DNA of 33,235 nucleotides, from IMG/VR virus record IMGVR_UViG_3300027508_000028, positions 1 to 33,235 of that record, one strand, 5' to 3'. This document shows positions 1-8,796 of the stretch, one piece after another; position 1 is the first letter of the stretch, and the number at the start of each line of letters is the position of its first letter. Below the pieces are notes generated by a model that had not been told where the DNA came from, made no database searches, and saw only the letters and a list, made by a program, of their open reading frames with translations. A program made the position numbers and the translations under genes. The DNA comes from a virus.

Positions 1-2
1 CA

Positions 3-1025
3 GATATCCCTGACGAATTTCTTTTAGACGTAATACAAAAGCGCACACACAAGGATCGTGGTGCGATGAGCCCAAATGTTGTTGATGCTGTCCGATCTGT
101 TTTTCCATCCGCTGACGACGCAGAAGTTGTTCAAATCATGAAGCGTTTGTCTACGAATTTTCGCAGATCACTCAATGAAGCACCACCAGCAATTGATGAA
201 GATACAAAAAAACTTATCAAGGCATTGAAGGACAAAAATATAGAATTTATTGAAGTTCCTGCTAGTAGCGGTATTACTTCTCCACTCTATTACTTTCACC
301 TATCTGACGATCCAGCCAAATGGGGTCGCGGATATTTTTTGAAGAAACCAGATAGAGGTTGGGAGAGCAACCAAGGAAACGGGAAAAAGATATCTCAGCA
401 CGCAGAACTAATCGGCAACATTCTTGCTAAACAAATTGGTTTTGCAAATGGTGCACCAAGGCTTGTCAAAGGAAGCAACAATAACCCATTCTTGTTAATG
501 GACATTTTTGTCAATAACGCAGAAGGAAAAGTTGCGGGTCGTTACAGCCCGGGTGGCGTCACTGATGCAAAGTCTCGTTTCTTTAATGGTGCTTTGAATG
601 CAATCATGAATGTTGCCGACAGGCATAACGGTAATGGCGACCAGATCAAAGGCAACGGCGCTATCCCATTGGATTTTGGTCGCGCTCTATTTGGTAGAAA
701 GAGCGCGTCAGGGCAAATGCAGTATTTGTCTAGGCTGATGATGGATCAAGCGTCATGGGGTGGATATTCAAAACGCCTTAACGGGAAAGTTGGGGCGGCA
801 AGAACTCGCGAAGTAAATGCGATTCGTGCTGAATTACAGGCGGACATAGCGTTGGCGGCAGAAAATATGCGTGTAGGTTTGCGTCGCGTAAACGAAATGA
901 ACCAAGCGTTTGACGCTTTGGACATTGATGCGAAAGATGACAGAATGGCAGATCTTGTCTACAATATTGACCAATTCGCATCCCCTGAATATCTTGATCT
1001 TCTGATGCAGAAAATAAACCCTTAA
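3..1025 (+). CDS. Kinase-like protein in virion gene block (5' end outside window)
   Basis: The frame is open from the window edge: codons upstream of the first ATG (66) read DIPDEFLLDVIQKRTHKDRGA without a stop, so the gene probably begins outside the window. Counting from ATG 66, residues 185-190 are DRHNGN and residues 203-205 are DFG inside IPLDFGRALFG. That is the catalytic-loop and metal-binding pair of PI3/4-kinase, HipA and FAM20-like kinases. FLKKP (K93/K94) and a helix with E114 could supply the lysine-glutamate pair. It is followed by a 91-aa reading frame and a giant Arg-rich gene, in the block that ends with the major capsid gene. A packaged kinase acting on host or virion protein is inference; a structural protein with a degenerate kinase fold is the alternative. 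No glycine-rich loop is obvious. Confidence 0.6.
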   Translation, partial: DIPDEFLLDVIQKRTHKDRGAMSPNVVDAVRSVFPSADDAEVVQIMKRLSTNFRRSLNEAPPAIDEDTKKLIKALKDKNIEFIEVPASSGITSPLYYFHLSDDPAKWGRGYFLKKPDRGWESNQGNGKKISQHAELIGNILAKQIGFANGAPRLVKGSNNNPFLLMDIFVNNAEGKVAGRYSPGGVTDAKSRFFNGALNAIMNVADRHNGNGDQIKGNGAIPLDFGRALFGRKSASGQMQYLSRLMMDQASWGGYSKRLNGKVGAARTREVNAIRAELQADIALAAENMRVGLRRVNEMNQAFDALDIDAKDDRMADLVYNIDQFASPEYLDLLMQKINP

Positions 1026-1036
1026 GGAAAATGACT

Positions 1037-1306
1037 ATGAAAAAACTTATTGGTGTAATTCAGAACTTTGGTTTTGGTATTTCGTGCGACGGTAAAAATG
1101 TTGAAGTATTCGGATCTGGTGATACAGCAGAGTCAATCAAAAAACTTATTGATGATCCAGAAAGCAGTTACAGCCAATTCGTAAAGAATGGGACAATGGA
1201 AGATCCAGTTGAATATTGGATTACATCTGCACAGAACTTTGAATACGAGACAATTCCATACTCGCAAGAAAACTTGGACATGATGAAAGCGAAATTTAGC
1301 GAATAA
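1037..1306 (+). CDS. Small conserved-type phage protein, unknown function
   Basis: This 89-aa acidic protein has no recognised domain. Two ATGs compete. The one at 1031 lies only 2 bases after AAGGA (1024-1028); the one at 1037 lies 8 bases after it, a normal Shine-Dalgarno spacing, so 1037 (MKKLIGVI) is preferred. Its TAA stop overlaps the ATG of the next gene (TAATG at 1304-1308), which indicates translational coupling with the large virion-type gene. It has several aromatic residues (FGFG, YWIT, FEYE) and no membrane segment or cysteine cluster. Confidence 0.7.
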   Translation: MKKLIGVIQNFGFGISCDGKNVEVFGSGDTAESIKKLIDDPESSYSQFVKNGTMEDPVEYWITSAQNFEYETIPYSQENLDMMKAKFSE

Positions 1307-4300
1307 TGCTTCAGAATATTGTTGACTTCAAAGCAAAATCTTTTCTTAGTGAACAGAACACGTCCACGATTGCTTACGAAGTTAAGGCTGTTCGCGCCAT
1401 GTGGGATCCAAGCCTTTCTATTCCCGGCACCAACCGTCGTGGTGGCTGGCGATGCCCAACAGGAACACGATACGGTGGACAGATAACAGATCGTTTTGGT
1501 CGGTCTTGTGGTTGGGGCGTAGCGCGACGCATCGCTAACCAAATATCAGACATTGGTCAACGCTTAGAGAATGTTGATGATGCTCGCCGTGGTCGTCGTA
1601 TTGCTCGTCGCGAACGCCGAATACTTGCAAGACTTAATCCTGAAGGCGGTGGCGCTGGTCGTCTTGAGCAAGGTTTGCGTGGTGTCGCAGATAGGTTAGA
1701 CGGCGGAGGAACGCCAAGCCCTCGTGGTGCGCGTAGGAGAACTGTTGTTGCACGACCACCATCAGTTGATACACCTGAAGCACCTAGGGAATTGACACCT
1801 GCACCTCGCCCACAGCGCAGAAGGCGTGCACCAAATGTTAGAGATTCAGAACAACGACGCATGGATCGCGAAATTGAACAGCCCGGTGCGCCACGAACAG
1901 GCGAAGCACCTGCTCGTCCTGCCCGTAGACGTCAACCTGCGAGACCACGGGGTGAAGGAAATCTTCGTGAATCAGAACAACGAAGAATGCAACGCGAAAT
2001 TGAACAGCCGGGCGCACCAAGAACTGGTGAAGCGCCTGCTCGTCGTCGCCGTCGTGCCGTAGTTGAAGCAACAAAGAAACCTAAAGCACCAACACGCCAA
2101 GCAGGAGAGACCGATCCGCTTGCAGTAGCAGAGCGTGATCTTAACGAAGCACGAGACATGTTGCAGATGATGCGACAGAATAGTGCGGCTCCACAGGGAA
2201 TCAGGCGTCAACGAGAAAAAATAGTTAAGTTGGAAGAAGAGGTAAGGCGTCTTCAGCCTCCACGCACAGTTGTTGAACCAAAAGTCGTTAAGCCTCGTCG
2301 CCCTAGGGCAAACCCTGACAGGAACGACATTGGTGCGCTACTTGATGCTGAATCGGAAGAGCGTCGGAACGCCCAACCTAAACGCAGAAAACCACAACCC
2401 GGAAATAGTGACAATGCTGCGCGTTCAGAAGAATTGCGACAAAACCGCGTAGCGATGGAACAGGCTGTGCTTGCCGACGCAAAAAAGAGGCAACGAGAAA
2501 GAGAGATCGGTCAGGAAGTTGATCTAGACGAAATACTTCAGATGAATAAACCACAACGTTTTTCACAGTATATGAATCTTGTGCTAAGAGAACAGCGCCT
2601 CGCCCTAATCAACGACTCTGAAAACTATCCAAGTGGTCGCGAAAGGCTTCAGGCTAAATCAAGAGAAGCAAGATCACGAATCAGAGATGTAGATGCACGG
2701 TTGGAAAAAATAGAAAACGCAATTGATGATAAAAAACTTTCCCTCAATGACTACATAAATGTTGGCAACGAGCGGTTGACAATATCTGATTTGAAGATGC
2801 GCATGTTTGATCACCGCGAAGGTTGGCAAGAAGTTCTTGACCAAGTCGGTTCTGGTTCTCCACCATTCAGCACATTCGCTCCTGAGCCTCTTGGTGTTCC
2901 TCTTCTAGAGAATGATGCTTTTGACAATTTTGTACGAGGTTGGATTCCCGCGATAGGAGATGATCTAGATGCCGAAGAACGAGAGGTGATGAGAGCACAG
3001 TGGGACGCTGAAGAAGAACCAATTAATGATGTCAGAAGATTCTTTAGGCGCAGGATTCTTGATGGAGATTTTGGCGAGCCCGAAGATCTGAGAGAACGAA
3101 TTGCTGTTAACTTGCAGGAAATTCGTGAGGCTCAAAGCCGAATGGACGGCGATGTTGAACTGATTCAAGATGGCGCCGCAACTGGTCAAAGAAGAGCAGA
3201 TGCATTAAATAGGATTGTTGTTAATGCTCAGGATAGGCGACGACGCGTTCTTGAAAACGAATTCTTTGAACAAGCATTACAAAATGTTGCATCTGAATCC
3301 TCACCGAAACCTAAAACCAAACCAAAAACACCTTCAACCCCAACTCCAATCCCAACACCAACACCTACTCCTACTGGTGATGCGAGCGCTCCCAAAAAGC
3401 CCAACGGAGCCGATAGAGCCCCAACAGAAATAGCATACAAGCCCCTAGAATTCAAACCCGCTTTTGAACCAGACAAGAATCGCGAAATTGAAGAAAAACT
3501 TCTAGCAATCAATAACGCTCCCGAACTAGCGGCAATGATTGCAGAACTTGACAAGTTGAAATTTAATCATGGTGCCGAGCAACAGGGACGACTCAATGAT
3601 CATCACGATGCTTTGGATAAAGCACTTAACGCTATCGCTGGTGGCAAATCGGTAGACGAGGCAATAGAGGATTATCTTGACGATCAGGACGGAACTGTTC
3701 AGGCAAACGTAAAGATCGCAAATAGACAAGCACGCTATGACGAAGAGTGGAGGCTTTTTCAACAAACTGGTAGCAATATCAGACAGTTGGATCAAGCAAA
3801 CAAACTCTTAGTTAGAGAAAAAGTTTCGCTTGAACTTCGTAAAAGATTTGAAAAAGATCTCAAGAGTGCGCTAGCCCGAAAAGAACAAGGTTTTGTTATT
3901 AACGAAAATGATTCCAATTTAGGGAAGATAACACCTGACGCTGTCAAAGCAAAGATTGAAGCCGACATAGATAAAGCAATATCTAAACGGGGTAAAAAGT
4001 TAGAGAAATATCTTGATGAACGATATCCCGCAGGTGGTCCTCAACCGAAGTTTAAAGGTATGACGCCAGCAAAATGGGCTTCGCTTAGCGCATCCGAGAA
4101 GGAGTCATATATCAGGGAAGCATATTCCCATCCTGTCATTAAAGGTGCTAATGGAAAGTTGTACAAAGTATCAGTAACTTCCTATTCCGTTGATAATGGA
4201 AAAATTAACCTACAGACATCTTTTGATGAGATTGACGCTAACGGAAGGGTCTTGCGGTTCGGAATTGCTGTTTCTTCTAGAACGATTTACCCCGGAGATG

Positions 4301-4785
4301 CCAAGAAGGTTTATCAAAACTCATTTTTCATCCGATCCGATGTGGACAAAGCGGCAGATCTTGCAACAATCTACAATCAGACAGCATTCACCTATCTCAA
4401 AGCAATTGGAATACAAACTGCTGAAGTCGGTCCTGCTGAGGACGGGAAATATGTTTGGGCACGAGTTGGTTTCAAAGAGAGACTTGGCGGAATGAATAGC
4501 ACTCATTACCAAAGGTTTGAAGAAGCATTGAAGTTTTACAAAAACTTTGGTCCGGGTGGATTGATTTCTTCAGACGAGCAATACATTCGTGTCAAGAAAT
4601 TTATTGAGTCTGGACGGGCAGGACGCAAATATAGCCATCAAGATGCAATATTCTTGATTGATGATGGCAACATCGCAGACAAAGCAAGACGAGAATATAT
4701 TAAGCACTGGTTCGTGGGTAATGCACCTTTGAGTGGTGCAGTTCTGAGTTTTGGCGAACAAAAAATTGGCGCACGGGTACGCTAG
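1306..4785 (+). CDS. Giant Arg-rich virion-type protein with GNAT-like C-terminal domain
   Basis: This 1159-aa protein has a modular layout. Residues 45-72 form a Gly/Arg/Cys segment (GGWRCPTGTRYGG, then DRFGRSCGWG). Residues about 90-260 are very Arg-rich and disordered and hold two copies of a 42-residue unit from residues 180 and 222. Long charged helices follow, then a Pro/Thr/Lys linker at about 666-691. The C-terminal domain (about 920-1159) contains YVWARVGF at 1049-1056, a form I associate with GNAT-like folds in phage and plasmid proteins. It starts by TAATG overlap with the previous gene and lies 5' of the capsid gene, so a head-associated or injected protein is likely. Acetyltransferase activity is not shown. 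The length and linker suggest several independent domains. Confidence 0.6.
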   Translation: MLQNIVDFKAKSFLSEQNTSTIAYEVKAVRAMWDPSLSIPGTNRRGGWRCPTGTRYGGQITDRFGRSCGWGVARRIANQISDIGQRLENVDDARRGRRIARRERRILARLNPEGGGAGRLEQGLRGVADRLDGGGTPSPRGARRRTVVARPPSVDTPEAPRELTPAPRPQRRRRAPNVRDSEQRRMDREIEQPGAPRTGEAPARPARRRQPARPRGEGNLRESEQRRMQREIEQPGAPRTGEAPARRRRRAVVEATKKPKAPTRQAGETDPLAVAERDLNEARDMLQMMRQNSAAPQGIRRQREKIVKLEEEVRRLQPPRTVVEPKVVKPRRPRANPDRNDIGALLDAESEERRNAQPKRRKPQPGNSDNAARSEELRQNRVAMEQAVLADAKKRQREREIGQEVDLDEILQMNKPQRFSQYMNLVLREQRLALINDSENYPSGRERLQAKSREARSRIRDVDARLEKIENAIDDKKLSLNDYINVGNERLTISDLKMRMFDHREGWQEVLDQVGSGSPPFSTFAPEPLGVPLLENDAFDNFVRGWIPAIGDDLDAEEREVMRAQWDAEEEPINDVRRFFRRRILDGDFGEPEDLRERIAVNLQEIREAQSRMDGDVELIQDGAATGQRRADALNRIVVNAQDRRRRVLENEFFEQALQNVASESSPKPKTKPKTPSTPTPIPTPTPTPTGDASAPKKPNGADRAPTEIAYKPLEFKPAFEPDKNREIEEKLLAINNAPELAAMIAELDKLKFNHGAEQQGRLNDHHDALDKALNAIAGGKSVDEAIEDYLDDQDGTVQANVKIANRQARYDEEWRLFQQTGSNIRQLDQANKLLVREKVSLELRKRFEKDLKSALARKEQGFVINENDSNLGKITPDAVKAKIEADIDKAISKRGKKLEKYLDERYPAGGPQPKFKGMTPAKWASLSASEKESYIREAYSHPVIKGANGKLYKVSVTSYSVDNGKINLQTSFDEIDANGRVLRFGIAVSSRTIYPGDAKKVYQNSFFIRSDVDKAADLATIYNQTAFTYLKAIGIQTAEVGPAEDGKYVWARVGFKERLGGMNSTHYQRFEEALKFYKNFGPGGLISSDEQYIRVKKFIESGRAGRKYSHQDAIFLIDDGNIADKARREYIKHWFVGNAPLSGAVLSFGEQKIGARVR
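1843..2046 (+). repeat. Tandem 126-bp (42-aa) repeat within the Arg-rich gene
   Basis: Two direct copies start at 1843 and 1969. Both encode [DE]SEQRRM[DQ]REIEQPGAP followed by RTGEAPAR. Synonymous differences between copies (for example cccggtgcg versus ccgggcgca) show selection on the peptide rather than a recent duplication. The second copy runs directly into a poly-Arg stretch. Confidence 0.85.
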
Positions 4786-4795
4786 GGATAATTTT

Positions 4796-5053
4796 ATGAA
4801 ACTAACCAACGAACAAAAATCTGTTATCAGAGATGAATTATTCAGAAACATAAAGAACGATGAAACACGCTCAAAAATAATTTCAACCGCTTTCGGTTTC
4901 GCTCACGAAAATGGTGAAGATGGTGACATTGAAAAAATGGTTAGTTATTTGATGAATAACAAAAACAAAATTGATGAACTTTTTATGGAATTTGGTATGT
5001 CTATGCCATACTCATCTGAGACGAAACCTGAAAAGAAAAAAACCAAAAAGTAA
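4796..5053 (+). CDS. Small helical protein, unknown function
   Basis: This 85-aa protein begins MKLTNEQKSV and ends in a Lys-rich tail (KPEKKKTKK). A longer frame opens at TTG 4751 inside the upstream gene. ATG 4796 is preferred because AGGGA at 4784-4788 sits 7 bases upstream. The stop TAA overlaps the next ATG (TAATG, 5051-5055), so it is coupled to the ART-domain gene. The sequence is acidic-amphipathic with no recognised motif. Confidence 0.7.
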   Translation: MKLTNEQKSVIRDELFRNIKNDETRSKIISTAFGFAHENGEDGDIEKMVSYLMNNKNKIDELFMEFGMSMPYSSETKPEKKKTKK

Positions 5054-7260
5054 TGTCAGAAAATAAAGAAAAAACCACTAGAGATCAAGCGCTTCGTGTT
5101 GCCCGCATGCTTGGATGTCAGGGCGCTCATGAGACCGATACTGGCTGGATGCCTTGCGCCTCACACGAAGAATATGAGGGTATCAAAAAGGGTAAAGAAG
5201 AGTATCTGAAAGTTCGTGCTTCAAATAACAAAAAACCTTTGCCAAAAATGGTTCAACGCACCAAGCGTTTAGAAACAAAGTCTGATGCATATTACGAGAA
5301 TCGTGCTGATGCTGTTGCTATTTCTAAGGCTCGTGGTTGTGGTGGTGTGCGAACTGTCATGCTTGCAGGGAAAAAGTATTATGCGATTTGCAACCATAAG
5401 GCACCTAAACGGGGTTGGGAGAACCTTGACGAGAAACCTATTACTGGTATTGCTACTTTGCCGGGTGGCGGGCTTGTAACTGGCTCGTTTTCTGGTAAGT
5501 CTTTAGGTCGTCCTATTGGTGGTGTATCTGATTTTGATGGTGATGGTGACGGGTTCTCTACTGGTCCTGACGGAGAAGATAATATTCCTGTACCCAAAAT
5601 ACCTAAAAAAATGTTTCATGGAAGCACAGTGAAGTTGAATGTTGGGGACTACTTACTCCCACCTTCGGAAACTGGAGTTAAGCCACGAGCACATCCCGAC
5701 ATTGACGCAAATGAGTTCAACAACACAAACTACGTCTACCTAACTTCAAAACTTGAAGATGCTCGTGGTTATGGATCGGATGTCGTGAAACCCGGACAGA
5801 AGATATACATCTACGAAGTTGAACCATCTGACGATGTTGAAGAAGATCCAGAGAATGAAATTTTTGGGGTAGAAGGCGGATTTCGTTCTCGTAAAGCAAA
5901 AATAAAAAAGATAGTAGCGACTCTTACGAGTAATTCTGATGGGTCAATGGACGAAAAGGGTTTCGTCAACTTTGTTAGCCGTTCCACAGATCCTGATACT
6001 TTCAGCGATCCTGATTCTGCTCGTATCCGTTCAAGGAATCTTGGCTGTATCGGTATTCGCCGTTATACGGCACGGGATGGGAAACTTGTTTGGCTTCCAT
6101 GTTCCAATGTGTCCGACTACAACCGTGTCACAGGTATCCGAGGGGATAACAGCCCGAGGAATAATCCTCGCCGTCAGGGTTCGGGTTTCAAAAAGAAATC
6201 AGAAACAGAGGAAAAAGCACTTGGTCGTTCAATCGGTGGATATAGAAGAATGTTCAAACCGATCGGTGGGGTAGGCGCTCTTGAAGATGGAGACGGAGAC
6301 GGTTTTGCTACTGGTGCAGATGGCGAAGATAATATTCCTGTAGCAAAAGTGCCAAAACCTAAAAACAAAAAACCAGCGCCCAAGAAAAAAGTACCAAAGA
6401 AAAGGTTAACACCACAACAACAGCGCGAACGAACCAGATGGGAAAACCAACTTCGGCGAGACGAACTTGCTAAAAGGAAACGAGAGATTGAATTTGAGAT
6501 AGAGCGTCGTAAACCAGATGTCCCTCGTCTCCCACCGGGCATGGTCAGCATTGAAAAAGCCCGAGAAGTTAAAAAACATTGGGATGACCTTGTTGACAAT
6601 CTTTTTGAACAAGCAGAATGGGGCAACGACGAAAAGGCTCAGGAAAAGAAAAAACGGAAGTTGTTGGCTCAGGCTTATGTTGCCACGGCGCGCAAGTTTA
6701 AACTTTCTCCCAAGCAAGTACAGCAACACATGAACGAAGTTGGTAGAAGAGTGTACGACGATTTGCCATGGGTTTGGCGTCCAGAAGATCTACCAGTAAG
6801 AGACATCATGCTAGTACGAGGTGCAAAACCATCACAAAAAGATGCGCTAAGCGATGGCATCATTTCCTTCAAAGGTGTCCCTAAGCCAAAGAAAAAACCG
6901 CCGACTGTGACAAGCACAGACATCAACAACCTTGCTGTCATGGTACGCAAGAACAACGCTAAAGCAAAAACTTCTGCCAAAACCAACCTCCGTGACCTCA
7001 AGGTGGTATTCGTCAGAGGGCTGTCCGACGGAGGACGAGAAGAAGCAAATAATCGGGTCTCAAAGTTCCTATCGTTGCTGAACTCCGACAAACCTAAAGA
7101 TGTAAAGTATTCAGAAGATAATGATCTTTTGCCTATTGACCACCCATGGAAAAGCCGTAAAACAGCCAAGAAATGGGCTGATTTTGAAGAAGGCGAATAC
7201 GGTGTCAAATACGCTGGCGGATGCTGTCCAAAGGTAGTTAAAAGATACCGTCCCAAATAG
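5053..7260 (+). CDS. Multidomain virion-type protein with Arr-like ADP-ribosyltransferase domain
   Basis: This 735-aa protein has several modules. Three Cys-pair repeats (LGCQG...WMPC near 20-35; RGCGG...YYAIC near 95-113; LGCIG...WLPC near 330-353) alternate with two acidic loops, DFDGDGDG at 160-167 and EDGDGDG at 411-417. Each loop is followed by DGEDNIP and resembles a calcium-binding dockerin/EF-hand loop. Residues about 187-288 resemble rifampin ADP-ribosyltransferase (Arr): MFHGS with H189, YVYLTS with Y229, IYIYEVEPSDDVEEDPE with an acidic cluster near D265, then FRSRKAKIKKIV. Arr uses a His-Tyr-Asp triad, and all three positions have candidates here. The rest is a Lys/Pro-rich linker and a basic C-terminus ending GGCCPKVVKRYRPK. 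It lies directly upstream of the capsid gene, so packaging and injection like T4 Alt is an attractive inference. Rifampin resistance itself is not implied. Confidence 0.65.
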   Translation: MSENKEKTTRDQALRVARMLGCQGAHETDTGWMPCASHEEYEGIKKGKEEYLKVRASNNKKPLPKMVQRTKRLETKSDAYYENRADAVAISKARGCGGVRTVMLAGKKYYAICNHKAPKRGWENLDEKPITGIATLPGGGLVTGSFSGKSLGRPIGGVSDFDGDGDGFSTGPDGEDNIPVPKIPKKMFHGSTVKLNVGDYLLPPSETGVKPRAHPDIDANEFNNTNYVYLTSKLEDARGYGSDVVKPGQKIYIYEVEPSDDVEEDPENEIFGVEGGFRSRKAKIKKIVATLTSNSDGSMDEKGFVNFVSRSTDPDTFSDPDSARIRSRNLGCIGIRRYTARDGKLVWLPCSNVSDYNRVTGIRGDNSPRNNPRRQGSGFKKKSETEEKALGRSIGGYRRMFKPIGGVGALEDGDGDGFATGADGEDNIPVAKVPKPKNKKPAPKKKVPKKRLTPQQQRERTRWENQLRRDELAKRKREIEFEIERRKPDVPRLPPGMVSIEKAREVKKHWDDLVDNLFEQAEWGNDEKAQEKKKRKLLAQAYVATARKFKLSPKQVQQHMNEVGRRVYDDLPWVWRPEDLPVRDIMLVRGAKPSQKDALSDGIISFKGVPKPKKKPPTVTSTDINNLAVMVRKNNAKAKTSAKTNLRDLKVVFVRGLSDGGREEANNRVSKFLSLLNSDKPKDVKYSEDNDLLPIDHPWKSRKTAKKWADFEEGEYGVKYAGGCCPKVVKRYRPK

Positions 7261-7279
7261 CCGAGTGTTAAATATGGGG

Positions 7280-7327
7280 TTGCATTTCTAATACTACTTT
7301 GATGTTATTCTCGTATTACAGTAATAG
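7280..7327 (+). promoter_or_regulatory. Possible capsid-gene promoter(s)
   Basis: The 152-base gap before the capsid start holds two weak sigma70-like candidates: TTGCAT (7280-7285), 17 bases, TGTTAT (7303-7308); and TTGATG (7299-7304), 17 bases, TAATAG (7322-7327). Neither is strong. The untranslated leader would be 80-100 bases. The rest of the gap shows no hairpin or ORF. Confidence 0.3.
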
Positions 7328-7412
7328 TAACTGGACTAGGTGCTTACCGAAGTCTGCAATAAAGAAACATAAGTAATCACCAACCAAATCCAATTCACTA
7401 GGAGTGAACAAC

Positions 7413-8729
7413 ATGTCATTTGACAACAGCCGTTTAACTGAACTTCAAGGTGCAATGCGCACCAAGATGGCAGAAAACAAGACAATCGCCGACAACTTCA
7501 AAATTGAAGACGGCACCGTAGTCGTATCCGCAGAACAAAAGACCGCGTTTGACAAGAACATGGCAGACATCCGCGAGATCAAGTCGCTCGTTGAGAGCCT
7601 TGAGTCAATGCGCGATGCTGACAAGTGGGCTTCAGAGCCACAGGATTCAGTAGCACAGGCTTCGGCTTTCGCTTCACAAGAAATCCAGCATGTAGTTCAG
7701 TCAATGGGTCGCAAGAGCATTGGTGAGGCATTCCTTGCTTCAGCAGAGTTCAAGTCCCTTTTGCAGAGCGGTTCGGCAAACATGCCAGCACCATACAAGT
7801 CGGGTAGCGAAGTGTACAGTCAGAAAGACTTGTACTCGGCACTCCCAACTGGTACACCTGGCTCGTTCGGAACCATCCAACGCGATGCAATGGTTATTCC
7901 TCCAATGCGTACCAAGCGTGTTCGTGACTTGTTCCCAAGTCGCACCACGACTGCTGCGATCATTGAATACTTCCGCATGACGGGATTCACCAACAACGCA
8001 GCAGCAGTTGCTGAGCGTTCGGGTTCCGCATTCGGCGCCAAGCCACAGTCGTCTTTCACCTTCGTTGGTGAGCAGGCTCCTGTTCGCACCTTGGCTCACT
8101 GGGAAGCCGCACACCGCAATGTTCTTGCTGATGAGCCACAACTACGCTCAATCATTGACAACGAGTTGATGTACGGTCTTCGCTTGCAGGAAGATGCACA
8201 AATCCTTAACGGTTCAGGAACTGGCGAAAACCTTACGGGTATCTTGAATACCCCGGGCGTACAGACCTACGACTGGTCGGATGGCGTGTACTCAGCAACT
8301 GCTGGTATGAGCGACACCAAGGCTGACGCAATCCGTCGTGCCGCAACCCTTTCCTTCTTGGCTTACTACGAGCCATCGGGTATCGTTCTTAACCCGAACG
8401 ATTGGGAAGACATTGAACTCAGCAAGGACGGCAACGGCGCTTATGTCGTAGCAGTTTCTGTTGCAATGGGTGGCGAGCAGAAGTTGTGGAGGATCCCAGT
8501 TGTGGACACCCCTGCAATTGCTGAAGGCACTGCACTTATCGGCGCATTCGGTACAGGAGCACAAATCTACGACCGTGAGTCACCAAGCATTCGCATTAGC
8601 GAACAGCATGCAGACTTCTTCGTGCGTAACGCAATTGTGATTCTTGCTGAACAGCGTTTGGCTCTTGCAGTCAAGCGTCCAGAGTCGTTCGTCAAGGTAT
8701 CTTTTGACGGCGCACCAGCAGCACCGTAA
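7413..8729 (+). CDS. HK97-fold major capsid protein
   Basis: This 438-aa protein is the main head subunit. The first about 75 residues are a charged helical segment (RLTELQGAMRTKMAENKT onward) like the HK97 delta/scaffolding domain, normally removed by the prohead protease. The core carries family features: GTIQRDAMVIPPM, ATTAAIIEYFR-type strands, a Phe-rich FTFVGEQAPVRTLAHWEAAHR segment, DNELMYGLRLQEDAQILNGSG, GILNTPGV, and near the end LAEQRLALAVKRPESFVKV. GTG 7404 is in frame but lies on the GGAG ribosome-binding site (7401-7404); ATG 7413, 8 bases downstream, is the start. GC-ending codons are more frequent than in neighbours, as expected for a highly expressed gene. A terminator follows. 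No separate protease gene is seen, so it should lie upstream of the window. Confidence 0.95.
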   Translation: MSFDNSRLTELQGAMRTKMAENKTIADNFKIEDGTVVVSAEQKTAFDKNMADIREIKSLVESLESMRDADKWASEPQDSVAQASAFASQEIQHVVQSMGRKSIGEAFLASAEFKSLLQSGSANMPAPYKSGSEVYSQKDLYSALPTGTPGSFGTIQRDAMVIPPMRTKRVRDLFPSRTTTAAIIEYFRMTGFTNNAAAVAERSGSAFGAKPQSSFTFVGEQAPVRTLAHWEAAHRNVLADEPQLRSIIDNELMYGLRLQEDAQILNGSGTGENLTGILNTPGVQTYDWSDGVYSATAGMSDTKADAIRRAATLSFLAYYEPSGIVLNPNDWEDIELSKDGNGAYVVAVSVAMGGEQKLWRIPVVDTPAIAEGTALIGAFGTGAQIYDRESPSIRISEQHADFFVRNAIVILAEQRLALAVKRPESFVKVSFDGAPAAP

Positions 8730-8745
8730 TCATTAAGTAATTAAC

Positions 8746-8785
8746 AAAAACCCCGCTCTAGCCGAAAGGTTGGGGCGGGGTTTTT
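8746..8785 (+). terminator. Strong intrinsic terminator after the capsid gene
   Basis: AAAAACCCCGC (8746-8756) pairs with GCGGGGTTTTT (8775-8785), with an inner AGCC-GAAA-GGTT hairpin closing the stem. The T-run follows directly and the A-run precedes it, so it could work in both directions. Confidence 0.9.
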
Positions 8786-8796
8786 GCTTTTTGTGG

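Noticed and set aside
1557-2211. Several open frames of 75-100 aa on both strands within the Arg-rich gene
   Set aside because: They arise from the high-GC, repetitive Arg codons; composition and the large gene's coupling to both neighbours favour only the 1159-aa frame.
7740-8141. 133-aa minus-strand frame inside the capsid gene
   Set aside because: Antisense shadow of a clear HK97-fold gene; no ribosome-binding site, promoter or recognisable motif.
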